From contig NZ_CAHJWD020000518.1 of the NCBI RefSeq assembly GCF_903642095.1, forward strand, positions 1 to 10,649: a DNA stretch of 10,649 nt, in the 5' to 3' direction. Below are positions 1-6,343 of the stretch, in pieces. Positions within the stretch are counted from its first letter, which is position 1. Each line of letters starts with the position of its first letter. Below the pieces are notes generated by a model, which saw only the letters and a program-made list of their open reading frames with translations, had not been told where the DNA came from and ran no database searches. The translations under genes were made by a program, and so were the position numbers. The DNA comes from Bathymodiolus brooksi thiotrophic gill symbiont. Lineage in GTDB: Bacteria; Pseudomonadota; Gammaproteobacteria; PS1; Pseudothioglobaceae.

Positions 1-153
1 TGACCTACCTTAAAACATAAAAAATAAAGTTTCCAAAGTTGAATTTATTAATAGAAATTATCTTTCAACGGGTGTTAATTTATCTAAAAAAATCAAAAAA
101 AATACTTATTTTATAGTGTGATGGATAACGAAAGCATCTGCCAAATTAGAAAC

Positions 154-183
154 AAAAAAAACGCCTATCAAACTGATAAGCGT
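154..183 (-). terminator. Intrinsic terminator of the small RNA
   Basis: On the minus strand a 10-position stem with one mismatch (ACGCTTATCA at 183-174 against TGATAGGCGT at 170-161) closes a 3-nt loop. A run of eight T (161-154, the first being the last stem base) follows directly. This is the standard rho-independent form. The opposite strand lacks a T run after the hairpin, which fixes the direction. Confidence 0.75.
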
Positions 184-219
184 CGGCCAAGCGCATTTAA
201 GTTTGCTTGGGGTAGGTGC
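154..219 (-). ncRNA. Putative small regulatory RNA, about 66 nt, two hairpins
   Basis: Read on the minus strand, a strong sigma70-type promoter (225-252) is followed after the usual 6-7 nt by a probable start near 217-219. The RNA would begin with a C-rich single strand (GCACCUACCCC). It then folds a hairpin with stem CCAAGC/GCUUGG (210-205 with 192-187, 12-nt loop) and ends in a classic intrinsic terminator: stem ACGCUUAUCA/UGAUAGGCGU (183-174 with 170-161), three-base loop and an eight-U tail. Promoter and terminator are only about 65 nt apart and enclose no reading frame of note, so the product is most likely an RNA. I do not recognise the family. The C-rich 5' end could pair with G-rich Shine-Dalgarno regions, which is inference only. 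A short attenuated leader is the main alternative, but no gene follows on this strand within the window. Confidence 0.65.
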
Positions 220-224
220 TGAAA

Positions 225-252
225 ATTATACTACACTTTTATGAAATGACAA
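225..252 (-). promoter_or_regulatory. sigma70 promoter for the small RNA
   Basis: On the minus strand the -35 is TTGTCA (252-247, 5 of 6 to consensus), the spacer is 16 bp (246-231), and the -10 is TATAAT (230-225, perfect). Immediately upstream lies an A/T-rich tract (about 253-268) that could act as an UP element. This is the best-matching promoter in the window. Confidence 0.7.
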
Positions 253-269
253 GTAAAAAACAAAAATTT

Positions 270-286
270 GCCACCACATAGGTGGC
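270..286 (-). terminator. Possible terminator hairpin upstream of the small-RNA promoter
   Basis: A perfect 6-bp stem, GCCACC/GGTGGC, closes a 5-nt loop. On the minus strand T-rich sequence follows (T5, G, T6 within 253-267), but it starts only after three A residues, so it is not an ideal terminator. It would block read-through from the transposase remnant into the small-RNA promoter. It could instead be a relic of the insertion sequence. Confidence 0.35.
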
Positions 287-295
287 TTAGAAAAT

Positions 296-415
296 TTAAG
301 AATCCTGAAGGTTATGTTTGCTAGCAATCTGTACTAAGGTTTGTTCGTTTTGCAATGACTCAAGTGTGGGTTTGGTTTTGAATGTAGGTGTTCATTTGGT
401 TTGTTTTTTACTCAT
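296..415 (-). pseudogene. Remnant of IS3-family transposase OrfA (5' end only, broken)
   Basis: Read on the minus strand from ATG at 415, the frame gives MSKKQTK, a TGA stop (394-392), then in the same frame TPTFKTKPTLESLQNEQTL and VQIASKHNLQDS before a TAA (298-296). This matches the N-terminus typical of IS3-family OrfA proteins, which usually begins MSKK-basic-basic, then a PEFKAKVALEAL-like stretch, then T-L-x-x-I-A-S-K-Y-N-hydrophobic-H-P-N. The helix-turn-helix continuation (HPNQI...) and the whole of orfB are missing. The internal stop probably arose from an arginine codon (CGA to TGA). It is a dead fragment. The family call rests on remembered consensus, not on an alignment I could run. 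Confidence 0.65.
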
Positions 416-577
416 TTTTTTACTTTAATTTTTTGTTTAGTTTGGTTTAATGGGTTTAAAATGAGAAAAATTAAATTGTTGTCTGAAATTGTTGGGGTTT
501 CATAAGATTTAAAGAAGTCGCTAATTGGGCAGAAATTGAATTTTGCTAATTATCCATTTGTATAAAAGTCTTGTTAT

Positions 578-610
578 TTGGCAAGTGTGGCTATTGATTG
601 ACGATATAAT
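578..610 (+). promoter_or_regulatory. Possible promoter of the metallopeptidase gene
   Basis: A perfect -10 hexamer TATAAT lies at 605-610, 68 bp before the ATG. The only good -35-like hexamer upstream is TTGGCA (578-583), which leaves a 21-bp spacer, longer than usual. At the ideal spacing the sequence is CAAGTG, a poor -35. If this promoter is real it is likely weak or activator-dependent. Confidence 0.35.
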
Positions 611-616
611 TACCGT

Positions 617-646
617 CTATTACATTAGTAATAGCAACTTGCAAGT
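617..646 (+). promoter_or_regulatory. Inverted repeats in the metallopeptidase leader
   Basis: Two symmetrical elements lie just downstream of the -10 hexamer. One is a perfect 7-bp inverted repeat, CTATTAC/GTAATAG (617-623 and 628-634) with a 4-nt loop. The other is the 10-bp palindrome ACTTGCAAGT (637-646). Their position near the expected transcription start suits an operator or an mRNA leader hairpin. No known regulator consensus is recognised. Confidence 0.35.
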
Positions 647-660
647 GTTTTATTAAAAAC

Positions 661-668
661 AAAGGAGA
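661..668 (+). promoter_or_regulatory. Ribosome binding site of the metallopeptidase gene
   Basis: AAAGGAGA lies 10 nt before the ATG at 679. It is the clearest Shine-Dalgarno sequence in the window, supports that start, and contrasts with the weak sites of the heptose operon. Confidence 0.7.
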
Positions 669-678
669 TTCAATACCA

Positions 679-3171
679 ATGATAACTTTACCGTCGCAAT
701 TCAAAAGGGGTCGATGTCTTATTATACTTGGGGTGTTATTGTTATCTGCTTGTGGTGATAATGACGACAATAGTTCGAAAACTATTTATATCGAGGGTAA
801 TGTTATTCAAAATGAGACACTGAGCGTGAATATTAGCGGGCTTAAAGGTGTGTCGGGTAGTAATGTTACTTATCAATGGTATGCTGGTGATGATCTTATT
901 CGTGGGCAAAGTGGTGGTACACTCCTTTTAACTCAAGCGTATGTCAATAAAAAAATTAAAGCAAGGGCTATTTTTGCAAATTCTTCGGGTGCATTAGAAT
1001 ATGTCTATAGTGAACCATCCAAGCTGATTACTAATGTGAATGACATAGCTATAATCAGCATTCTTGGTAATGCTATTCAAGGCGAGACACTCAACGCGAA
1101 TATTAACGATCTTGATGGCGTGCCAAGTGGCGGCATTATTTATCAATGGTATATTGGTGATGATCTTATTAATGGGCAAAATGGTAATACACTCCTTCTA
1201 ACTCAGGTGTATATGGGCAAACAAATTAAAGTGCGGACTACTTTTGTGGATTCTATGGGTGCATCAGAAGATGGATACAGTATGCTAACTGCTTTGGTTA
1301 GTGATGCAATGACTGGTTACTTTAAAGGCAGTGCAGTTAAAGGATTAAAATATACCACCGAAACCTTTACCGATGTAACTGATGAATTAGGCACTTATAA
1401 ATACCAAGTAGGCGAGCATATTAAATTTTATTTGGGTGGTTTGTATTTAGGTCAATCATTAGCCATTGATACATTGTATCCAAGTGATATTGCTGCTAGC
1501 AATCAAGACATTATTAAAATTATTCAATTGTTACAAACTTTAGATGCTGATAGCGATCCAAGTAATGGCATTGATGTTGCTAGATTTTCAACTAATAGCG
1601 ATAAAATATTATATTTACCTGATGGCGATTTATCCCAAGTTTTTATCGATATATTTGACGAAAGAAAAATACTGGTAAGCAAGGAAGACTCTGAGCAATT
1701 TTTAACGACTGAAATAGCAAACGACAGAGACACAAATGGCTATACAAAAATTATTATTGGAGAGAACGAATATAATTTTACTTTTCCCTCAACAGGAATA
1801 CGAACATTTGAAATACCAACACTTGCTTGTGCCAAAGTTAACTGCTGCAAGGTCAAAACATTTGAGAGTAATGTTTCTGGGGTTAAAGTAATGAAAGACA
1901 ATGCTATTGTAGATCAAAATAGAGTCATTCGTTTTAATATGAAGCAACAAGCTCAGAATGAAATATCCATTAAAATTCAATCTGTAGGTGCACAAGCTTG
2001 CTATTACAAAAATCCAATTGTCAAAGAGATTCAAACACCTGAGCAAACGCAAAAAACAATACAGGCTCAAGGGCAAAATGGTGATAATTACCCCACATTA
2101 AAAGTTCTGGAGTCAAACCAAAATTATTATCTACAGACCACTGTTCCCGCTTTACAAGGTGCTGATGTAAAAATTAAAACAACTAAATCGATTGGACTAG
2201 GTGATGGGGGGGGGCACATTAAACATACTGCTACAAAAGCAAAATACCTTGATAAAGATGGGATTGATGCACACGCCAATTCAACAAAAGTTTATGATTA
2301 TTTAAAAAAGACTTTAAACATGAACAGTTATGATAATCAAGGAGGAGATTTGTTGACAGTTACCAACTATTTATTTCCTCGATCTAACTCCTCTTGTGAA
2401 GACTGTTCTGCTGGTACTCGGTTTAACGCCCTTTATAGTGGAGGCAAGCTTTATTACACGCCTGCTAAACCAAACCAAGGTTATAACCAAAGCCTATCTT
2501 CTGTTGTGAATGTTGCTGCACATGAATGGGGGCATGCGATTACTGGAAGCTTTTCTAACTTGAAATATTCGCGTGAACCGGGAGCGATCAACGAAGCATT
2601 TTCAGATTGGTTTGGCATTACTGTGGAGCAAGATTATTCAACTGGTGAAAAAAGTTGGACCTTGGGTCCTAAAAGTAAACCTTTTCGTTCAATGAGCAAT
2701 CCATCTTCTTGGGGGGTGCGTTATGGCAGTGATGATAGTTATAAAATTTTGAATGAAAATGGCGATGCCTATCAACCTGATGTTGATGCTACAATACGCT
2801 ATCCGGATACTTACAAAGGCAACAACTGGCGCACAACAGATGTAATTAATTGCCTCGAACCATCAAGTAAAAATGACCAATGTGGCATACACTCTAACAG
2901 TTCCGCTGCAAACAAAATGTTTTACCTGTTGTCAGTTGGTGGCACTCATAACGGCATTACTGTTACTGGTATAGGAGTCAGTAATGCAATAAAAATTACC
3001 TTAGACGCTAATAAAAATTATTGGGTCCGTGAAACCACATTTCATAGTGCCAAAGCAGGTATGATTGCCAGTGCTGGAGATGAGGTGATCAATGGTATCA
3101 ATGTTTCAGAACAAGTCAAATTGGCGTGGGAAGCAATTAATGTGCTTGATTCAAACCGACCACAAGAATGA
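679..3171 (+). CDS. Outer-membrane lipoprotein M4 (thermolysin-like) metallopeptidase with two Ig-like repeats
   Basis: An 830-residue zinc endopeptidase, predicted to sit on the cell surface or in the outer membrane. The N-terminus has a basic stretch, a hydrophobic core and the lipobox LSAC. Cys25 would be lipidated, and Gly26 rather than Asp at +2 favours the outer membrane. Two 90-residue Ig-like repeats follow (about 40-129 and 130-211; YQWY, LLLTQ and GDDLI shared). Next comes a domain around 215-310 (TDELGTYKY, LLQTLDADSDPSNGID) of a kind seen in other marine gammaproteobacterial lipoproteins. The catalytic domain spans about 530-825: DAHANSTKVYDYL, HEWGH (615-619; zinc His615/His619, catalytic Glu616), GAINEAFSD (635-643; zinc Glu639) and the thermolysin-type CGIHSNS (His738). 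All catalytic residues are present. I see no recognisable FTP/PepSY propeptide, though residues 370-500 may do that job. A G9 run encodes Gly510-512. It stands alone, with its own ribosome binding site. The substrate is unknown. Confidence 0.88.
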   Translation: MITLPSQFKRGRCLIILGVLLLSACGDNDDNSSKTIYIEGNVIQNETLSVNISGLKGVSGSNVTYQWYAGDDLIRGQSGGTLLLTQAYVNKKIKARAIFANSSGALEYVYSEPSKLITNVNDIAIISILGNAIQGETLNANINDLDGVPSGGIIYQWYIGDDLINGQNGNTLLLTQVYMGKQIKVRTTFVDSMGASEDGYSMLTALVSDAMTGYFKGSAVKGLKYTTETFTDVTDELGTYKYQVGEHIKFYLGGLYLGQSLAIDTLYPSDIAASNQDIIKIIQLLQTLDADSDPSNGIDVARFSTNSDKILYLPDGDLSQVFIDIFDERKILVSKEDSEQFLTTEIANDRDTNGYTKIIIGENEYNFTFPSTGIRTFEIPTLACAKVNCCKVKTFESNVSGVKVMKDNAIVDQNRVIRFNMKQQAQNEISIKIQSVGAQACYYKNPIVKEIQTPEQTQKTIQAQGQNGDNYPTLKVLESNQNYYLQTTVPALQGADVKIKTTKSIGLGDGGGHIKHTATKAKYLDKDGIDAHANSTKVYDYLKKTLNMNSYDNQGGDLLTVTNYLFPRSNSSCEDCSAGTRFNALYSGGKLYYTPAKPNQGYNQSLSSVVNVAAHEWGHAITGSFSNLKYSREPGAINEAFSDWFGITVEQDYSTGEKSWTLGPKSKPFRSMSNPSSWGVRYGSDDSYKILNENGDAYQPDVDATIRYPDTYKGNNWRTTDVINCLEPSSKNDQCGIHSNSSAANKMFYLLSVGGTHNGITVTGIGVSNAIKITLDANKNYWVRETTFHSAKAGMIASAGDEVINGINVSEQVKLAWEAINVLDSNRPQE
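796..1308 (+). repeat. Tandem duplication encoding two Ig-like domains
   Basis: Two in-frame copies with a 270-bp period (796-1065 and 1066-about 1308) encode the 90-residue repeats of the metallopeptidase. Similarity is visible at DNA level: TATCAATGGTAT and GGTGATGATCTTATT are shared, the latter intact in both. This implies a fairly recent internal duplication, and recombination between the copies could add or remove a domain. Confidence 0.75.
2206..2214 (+). repeat. G9 homopolymer inside the metallopeptidase gene
   Basis: Nine consecutive G encode Gly510-Gly512 as three GGG codons in otherwise AT-rich DNA. Loss of one G puts a TAA (2303-2305) in frame. Gain of one G makes an almost immediate TAA (2220-2222). 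Both truncate the protein about 70-110 residues before the HEWGH active site. Runs of this kind are classic slipped-strand mispairing sites. Confidence 0.85.
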
Positions 3172-3336
3172 TAATCGCTTGTTATTAACGCTAATTCTGC
3201 CGAATGGCAAAGATATTTTTAAAAATCTGTTATTACTAATATAGATAAAAAGTGGATTTTAATGATTGTTCATATTTGTGTAAAGGCCTTGTTAGTAGGT
3301 TAAAATTTAAACATTGTAATAACTTTAAAAATCTTT

Positions 3337-4341
3337 ATGACTTATAACGATATTGACTTTAACTATAAAACCATCTTAATCACTGGTGGTGCTGGATTTA
3401 TTGGCAGTAATTTGGCTTTTTATTTCCAAGAAAATTACCCCAATGCACAGGTAGTGGTGTTTGATTGTTTTAGAAGTGGAGCCACTTTTGCCAATGGTAA
3501 TTTACAAAGTTTTGGACATTATAAGAATTTAATTGGCTTTACTGGTGATGTGATGTGCGGCAATATCAATAATAAGGCTGATTTGGCGTTGCTTGATGAT
3601 TATGAATTTGATTTTATTTTTCATCAGGCTGCTATTTCTGATACACGGGTGTATGACCAAGAAATAGTGATGAAAACCAATGTAAATTCGTTTTATGATT
3701 TGTTAAACAAAGCTAAAAAAGACAATGCGGTAATGGTGTATGCAAGTTCAGCAGCAACTTACGGTAGTTTGCCTTCGCCACAAATAGTGGGTCAGGAAAG
3801 CCCTGAAAATCCTTATGGGTTTAGCAAATATATGATGGATCAGATTGCTTATCGGTTTGCAGATGATTTTCCTGAAATGACCATTGTTGGTTTAAAATTT
3901 TTCAATGTGTATGGCTCTCGTGAATACTATAAAGCCAAAACTTCATCGATGGTAATCCAGTTGGGGCATCAGATTCTAGCAGGAAAGGCACCAAAATTAT
4001 TTGAAAATTCAGAACAAATATTGCGTGATTTTATCAATATTGAGGATGTTATTCAAGCCAATATTAAGGCCTGCAATCCTAAGCAGAATGGCACTTACAA
4101 TGTTGGCACTGGTGCTCCTAGGAGTTTCCAAGATATTGCTGATATTTTGCAGCAAGAACTGGGGGCTGATTTAGGCACTGATTATATTCCTAATCCTTAT
4201 GCGGGCTATCAAATGCACACACAAGCAGATATTTCTACCTCAAAAACTGGACTTGGATTTGAGCCAAAAATTAGTTTAGAAGAGGGCATTAGCACTTATA
4301 TTCCTGAAATTATTCGCTTATACGGCACCGATATATCATGA
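3337..4341 (+). CDS. hldD: ADP-L-glycero-D-manno-heptose 6-epimerase
   Basis: A 334-residue NAD(P)-dependent epimerase of the extended short-chain dehydrogenase family. It converts ADP-D-glycero-D-manno-heptose to the L-glycero form, the last step in making the LPS inner-core heptose donor, in the cytoplasm. Visible motifs are the Rossmann loop GGAGFIG (17-23), YASSAATYG (135-143, with the catalytic-site Ser), the Y-x3-K pair Tyr160/Lys164 in PYGFSK, FFNVYGSRE, and the family-typical KLFE...LRDF region. Length is slightly above the about 310 residues of E. coli HldD because of a longer N-terminus and an insertion near residue 60-85. It is the first gene of a four-gene block. There is no good Shine-Dalgarno before ATG 3337, and the promoter must lie in the 165-bp gap after the metallopeptidase gene, where I found no convincing -35/-10 pair. 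The related GalE-type epimerases are less likely given the neighbours. Confidence 0.92.
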   Translation: MTYNDIDFNYKTILITGGAGFIGSNLAFYFQENYPNAQVVVFDCFRSGATFANGNLQSFGHYKNLIGFTGDVMCGNINNKADLALLDDYEFDFIFHQAAISDTRVYDQEIVMKTNVNSFYDLLNKAKKDNAVMVYASSAATYGSLPSPQIVGQESPENPYGFSKYMMDQIAYRFADDFPEMTIVGLKFFNVYGSREYYKAKTSSMVIQLGHQILAGKAPKLFENSEQILRDFINIEDVIQANIKACNPKQNGTYNVGTGAPRSFQDIADILQQELGADLGTDYIPNPYAGYQMHTQADISTSKTGLGFEPKISLEEGISTYIPEIIRLYGTDIS

Positions 4342-5765
4342 TTGATTTACAGAGAAAGGCACCTAAAATTTTGGTAATTGGCGATTTAATGATTGACCAT
4401 TATTTATGGGGAACTTGCGACAGAATATCGCCAGAAGCACCCGTGCAAGTGATTAATGTGCAAAGAGAAAGTAGCGTTTTAGGTGGGGCTGGGAATGTCA
4501 TTAACAACTTGTATGCACTCGGTGCACAAGTTAGTGTGATGAGTGTGGTCGGTGATTGTGAAATCTGTGACGAATTGAAAGCTTTGCTTGCTGATATTGA
4601 AGTTAATACAAACCACTTAATTACACAAAAAAATCGTATCACCAGTAAAAAAAGTAGAATTATTGCCTCGCAACAACAAGTGGTGAGATACGACCGAGAA
4701 AGCACAGATGAAATTAGCCATGAATCACAAAATCTGCTTTTAAAATCCTTTAAAAATCTAGTGGCAAGTTATGATGCCATCTTACTATCTGACTACGGAA
4801 AAGGTGTATTAACCTTCGAATTAACCCAATCATTAATCACCATTGCCAATGAAAATGGCAAAAAAGTTTTAATCGACCCCAAAGGTTTAGATTATTCAAA
4901 ATACAAAGGAGCCTACCTGTTAACGCCCAACAAAAAAGAAGCCAGCGAGTCCCTAGCAACCCATATTAATAATGATGAAAGCCTTGCTTATGTTATAAAA
5001 AAACTGAAAATTGACTGTGATTTACAAGTGTCGCTTATTACACTGAGCGAGCAAGGAGTGGCAATTTATGATGATGAATTGCGCATTCATCCCACCAAGG
5101 CTAGAGAGGTGTTTGATGTAACGGGTGCAGGTGATACGGTATTGGCTTCACTGGGTTTTTCTTTGGCTTGTGGTTATGAAATTGACGATGCCGTTCAGTT
5201 TTCAAATCTTGCAGCGGGTGTTGTGGTGGGTAAAATCGGTAGTGCAACTGCCACGCTTAATGAAATTATTGAATATGAATCAAGTTTAAACAAATCAAGC
5301 AGTGATACACACATTAAAACACACGATGAAATTATCATTTTGAGTGCTGAATTAAAATCAAAAGGCAAAAAAATTATATTCACCAACGGCTGTTTTGATT
5401 TATTACACGCAGGTCATGTGCGTTATTTGGAAACCGCAAAAAGTTTTGGTGATGTATTGATATTAGGACTCAATTCAGATCAATCAGTTACTACTCTAAA
5501 GGGCACAGGTCGCCCTATTAACACACAATCCGATAGAGCCTACATATTGGCCGCACTTGAAGCTGTTGATTATGTAGTGATATTCGATGAAGAGACACCT
5601 TATAATTTAATTAAAGCCATTCAGCCACATATCTTGGTTAAAGGCGGAGATTATGAAGGAAAAGAGGTAGTAGGGCAGGATCTCGTAGAAGAACTAAAAT
5701 TGGTGCAATTTGTCAATGGCAAAAGCACCACTAAAACCATTGAAAAAATCCAACAAGGAAATTAA
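4338..5765 (+). CDS. hldE: Bifunctional heptose 7-phosphate kinase / heptose 1-phosphate adenylyltransferase
   Basis: 475 residues, almost the same length as E. coli HldE (477). The N-terminal PfkB/ribokinase-type domain (about 1-315) phosphorylates heptose 7-phosphate at C1. Its marks are [11 protein letters not shown] near residue 15, [10 protein letters not shown], the GGAGN loop and the catalytic DVTGAGDT (260-267, Asp266 as base). The C-terminal nucleotidyltransferase domain (about 335-475) adenylylates heptose 1-phosphate; its marks are FTNGCFD (348-354), HAGH (357-360) and VKGGDYEG. Both active sites look intact, so this is the fused form. The ATG overlaps the hldD stop (ATGA at 4338-4341) and lacks a clear ribosome binding site, which points to translational coupling. 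Between its two reactions the pathway needs the GmhB phosphatase, which is not encoded here. Confidence 0.95.
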   Translation: MIDLQRKAPKILVIGDLMIDHYLWGTCDRISPEAPVQVINVQRESSVLGGAGNVINNLYALGAQVSVMSVVGDCEICDELKALLADIEVNTNHLITQKNRITSKKSRIIASQQQVVRYDRESTDEISHESQNLLLKSFKNLVASYDAILLSDYGKGVLTFELTQSLITIANENGKKVLIDPKGLDYSKYKGAYLLTPNKKEASESLATHINNDESLAYVIKKLKIDCDLQVSLITLSEQGVAIYDDELRIHPTKAREVFDVTGAGDTVLASLGFSLACGYEIDDAVQFSNLAAGVVVGKIGSATATLNEIIEYESSLNKSSSDTHIKTHDEIIILSAELKSKGKKIIFTNGCFDLLHAGHVRYLETAKSFGDVLILGLNSDQSVTTLKGTGRPINTQSDRAYILAALEAVDYVVIFDEETPYNLIKAIQPHILVKGGDYEGKEVVGQDLVEELKLVQFVNGKSTTKTIEKIQQGN

Positions 5766-5767
5766 TT

Positions 5768-6337
5768 ATGCAATCCGTTATTGAATCTGAATTTAACGCA
5801 CATTTAAAAACAACGAAAGCAACAATGAGTGCTATTAGCGCCCAACTTGAAATGGCAGTTAATTTGTGCACAAACAGCCTTAACAATGGCGGCAAAATCT
5901 TAATATTTGGCAACGGTGGCAGTGCTGCTGACGCACAACACATCGCCGCCGAACTCGTAGGACGATACAAAATCGAACGCCAAGGACTGGCTGCCATTGC
6001 CCTCACAACCGACACCTCAGCACTCACTTCAATTGGCAACGATTATGGCTATGAATTTATTTTTTCTCGTCAAATAGAGGCCTTAGCAAATAAAAATGAT
6101 GTCATTATCGGTATTAGCACTGGCGGTAGTAGTGTTAATGTCATTAATGGATTACAAGTTGCAAAAGATTTGGATTGTCAACTCATCGGCTTGAGCGGTA
6201 GAAGTGGCGGTGAGATGAATGCCTTGTGTGATGTTAATCTAGTTGTGCCCGACAAAGACACGCCCCGCATTCAAGAAATGCACATATTGATTGGACACAC
6301 GCTGTGCCATTTGATTGAACAAAATTTATCCCAATAA
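5768..6337 (+). CDS. gmhA: Sedoheptulose 7-phosphate isomerase (phosphoheptose isomerase)
   Basis: A 189-residue SIS-domain isomerase that converts sedoheptulose 7-phosphate to D-glycero-D-manno-heptose 7-phosphate, the first committed step toward ADP-heptose. Visible motifs are [38 protein letters not shown] and the C-terminal [16 protein letters not shown]. Residues His58, Glu62, Gln169 and His177 line up with the zinc-site and catalytic residues of E. coli GmhA (His61, Glu65, Gln172, His180) at a constant offset of three, which is strong support. Only 2 bp separate it from hldE. AAGGAA at 5755-5760 serves as ribosome binding site inside the end of hldE. DiaA-type SIS proteins are the nearest alternative but would not be expected inside a heptose operon. 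Confidence 0.95.
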   Translation: MQSVIESEFNAHLKTTKATMSAISAQLEMAVNLCTNSLNNGGKILIFGNGGSAADAQHIAAELVGRYKIERQGLAAIALTTDTSALTSIGNDYGYEFIFSRQIEALANKNDVIIGISTGGSSVNVINGLQVAKDLDCQLIGLSGRSGGEMNALCDVNLVVPDKDTPRIQEMHILIGHTLCHLIEQNLSQ

Positions 6338-6343
6338 AATACT

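Larger units (their letters stand above)
1..678. other. Region without an intact protein gene; accessory debris and regulatory DNA
   Basis: No intact coding frame is visible on either strand. The stretch holds a small-RNA transcription unit on the minus strand (154-252 with its promoter), a GC-rich hairpin (270-286), an IS3-family orfA remnant (296-415, minus) and the promoter and leader of the metallopeptidase gene (about 578-678). Bases 1-150 are very AT-rich and I see nothing coding there. Bases 416-577 are GT/AT-rich. They contain a short frame starting at 461 that stops after 14 codons, with no ribosome binding site, and I do not regard it as a gene. Confidence 0.6.

Noticed and set aside
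505..518. 14-bp exact match AGATTTAAAGAAGT also at 9845-9858
   Set aside because: One copy is inside the phosphatase coding sequence and the flanks do not match. It is likely chance in AT-rich DNA.
461..565. Short plus-strand frame beginning ATGAGAAAAATTAAATTG
   Set aside because: It stops after 14 codons (TAA 503-505) and again at 563-565, has no ribosome binding site and overlaps the putative insertion-sequence end. There is no recognisable protein.
3198..3209. TGCC/GGCA hairpin after the metallopeptidase gene as a terminator
   Set aside because: The stem is only 4 bp and the T run is short and offset by several bases. It is not convincing.
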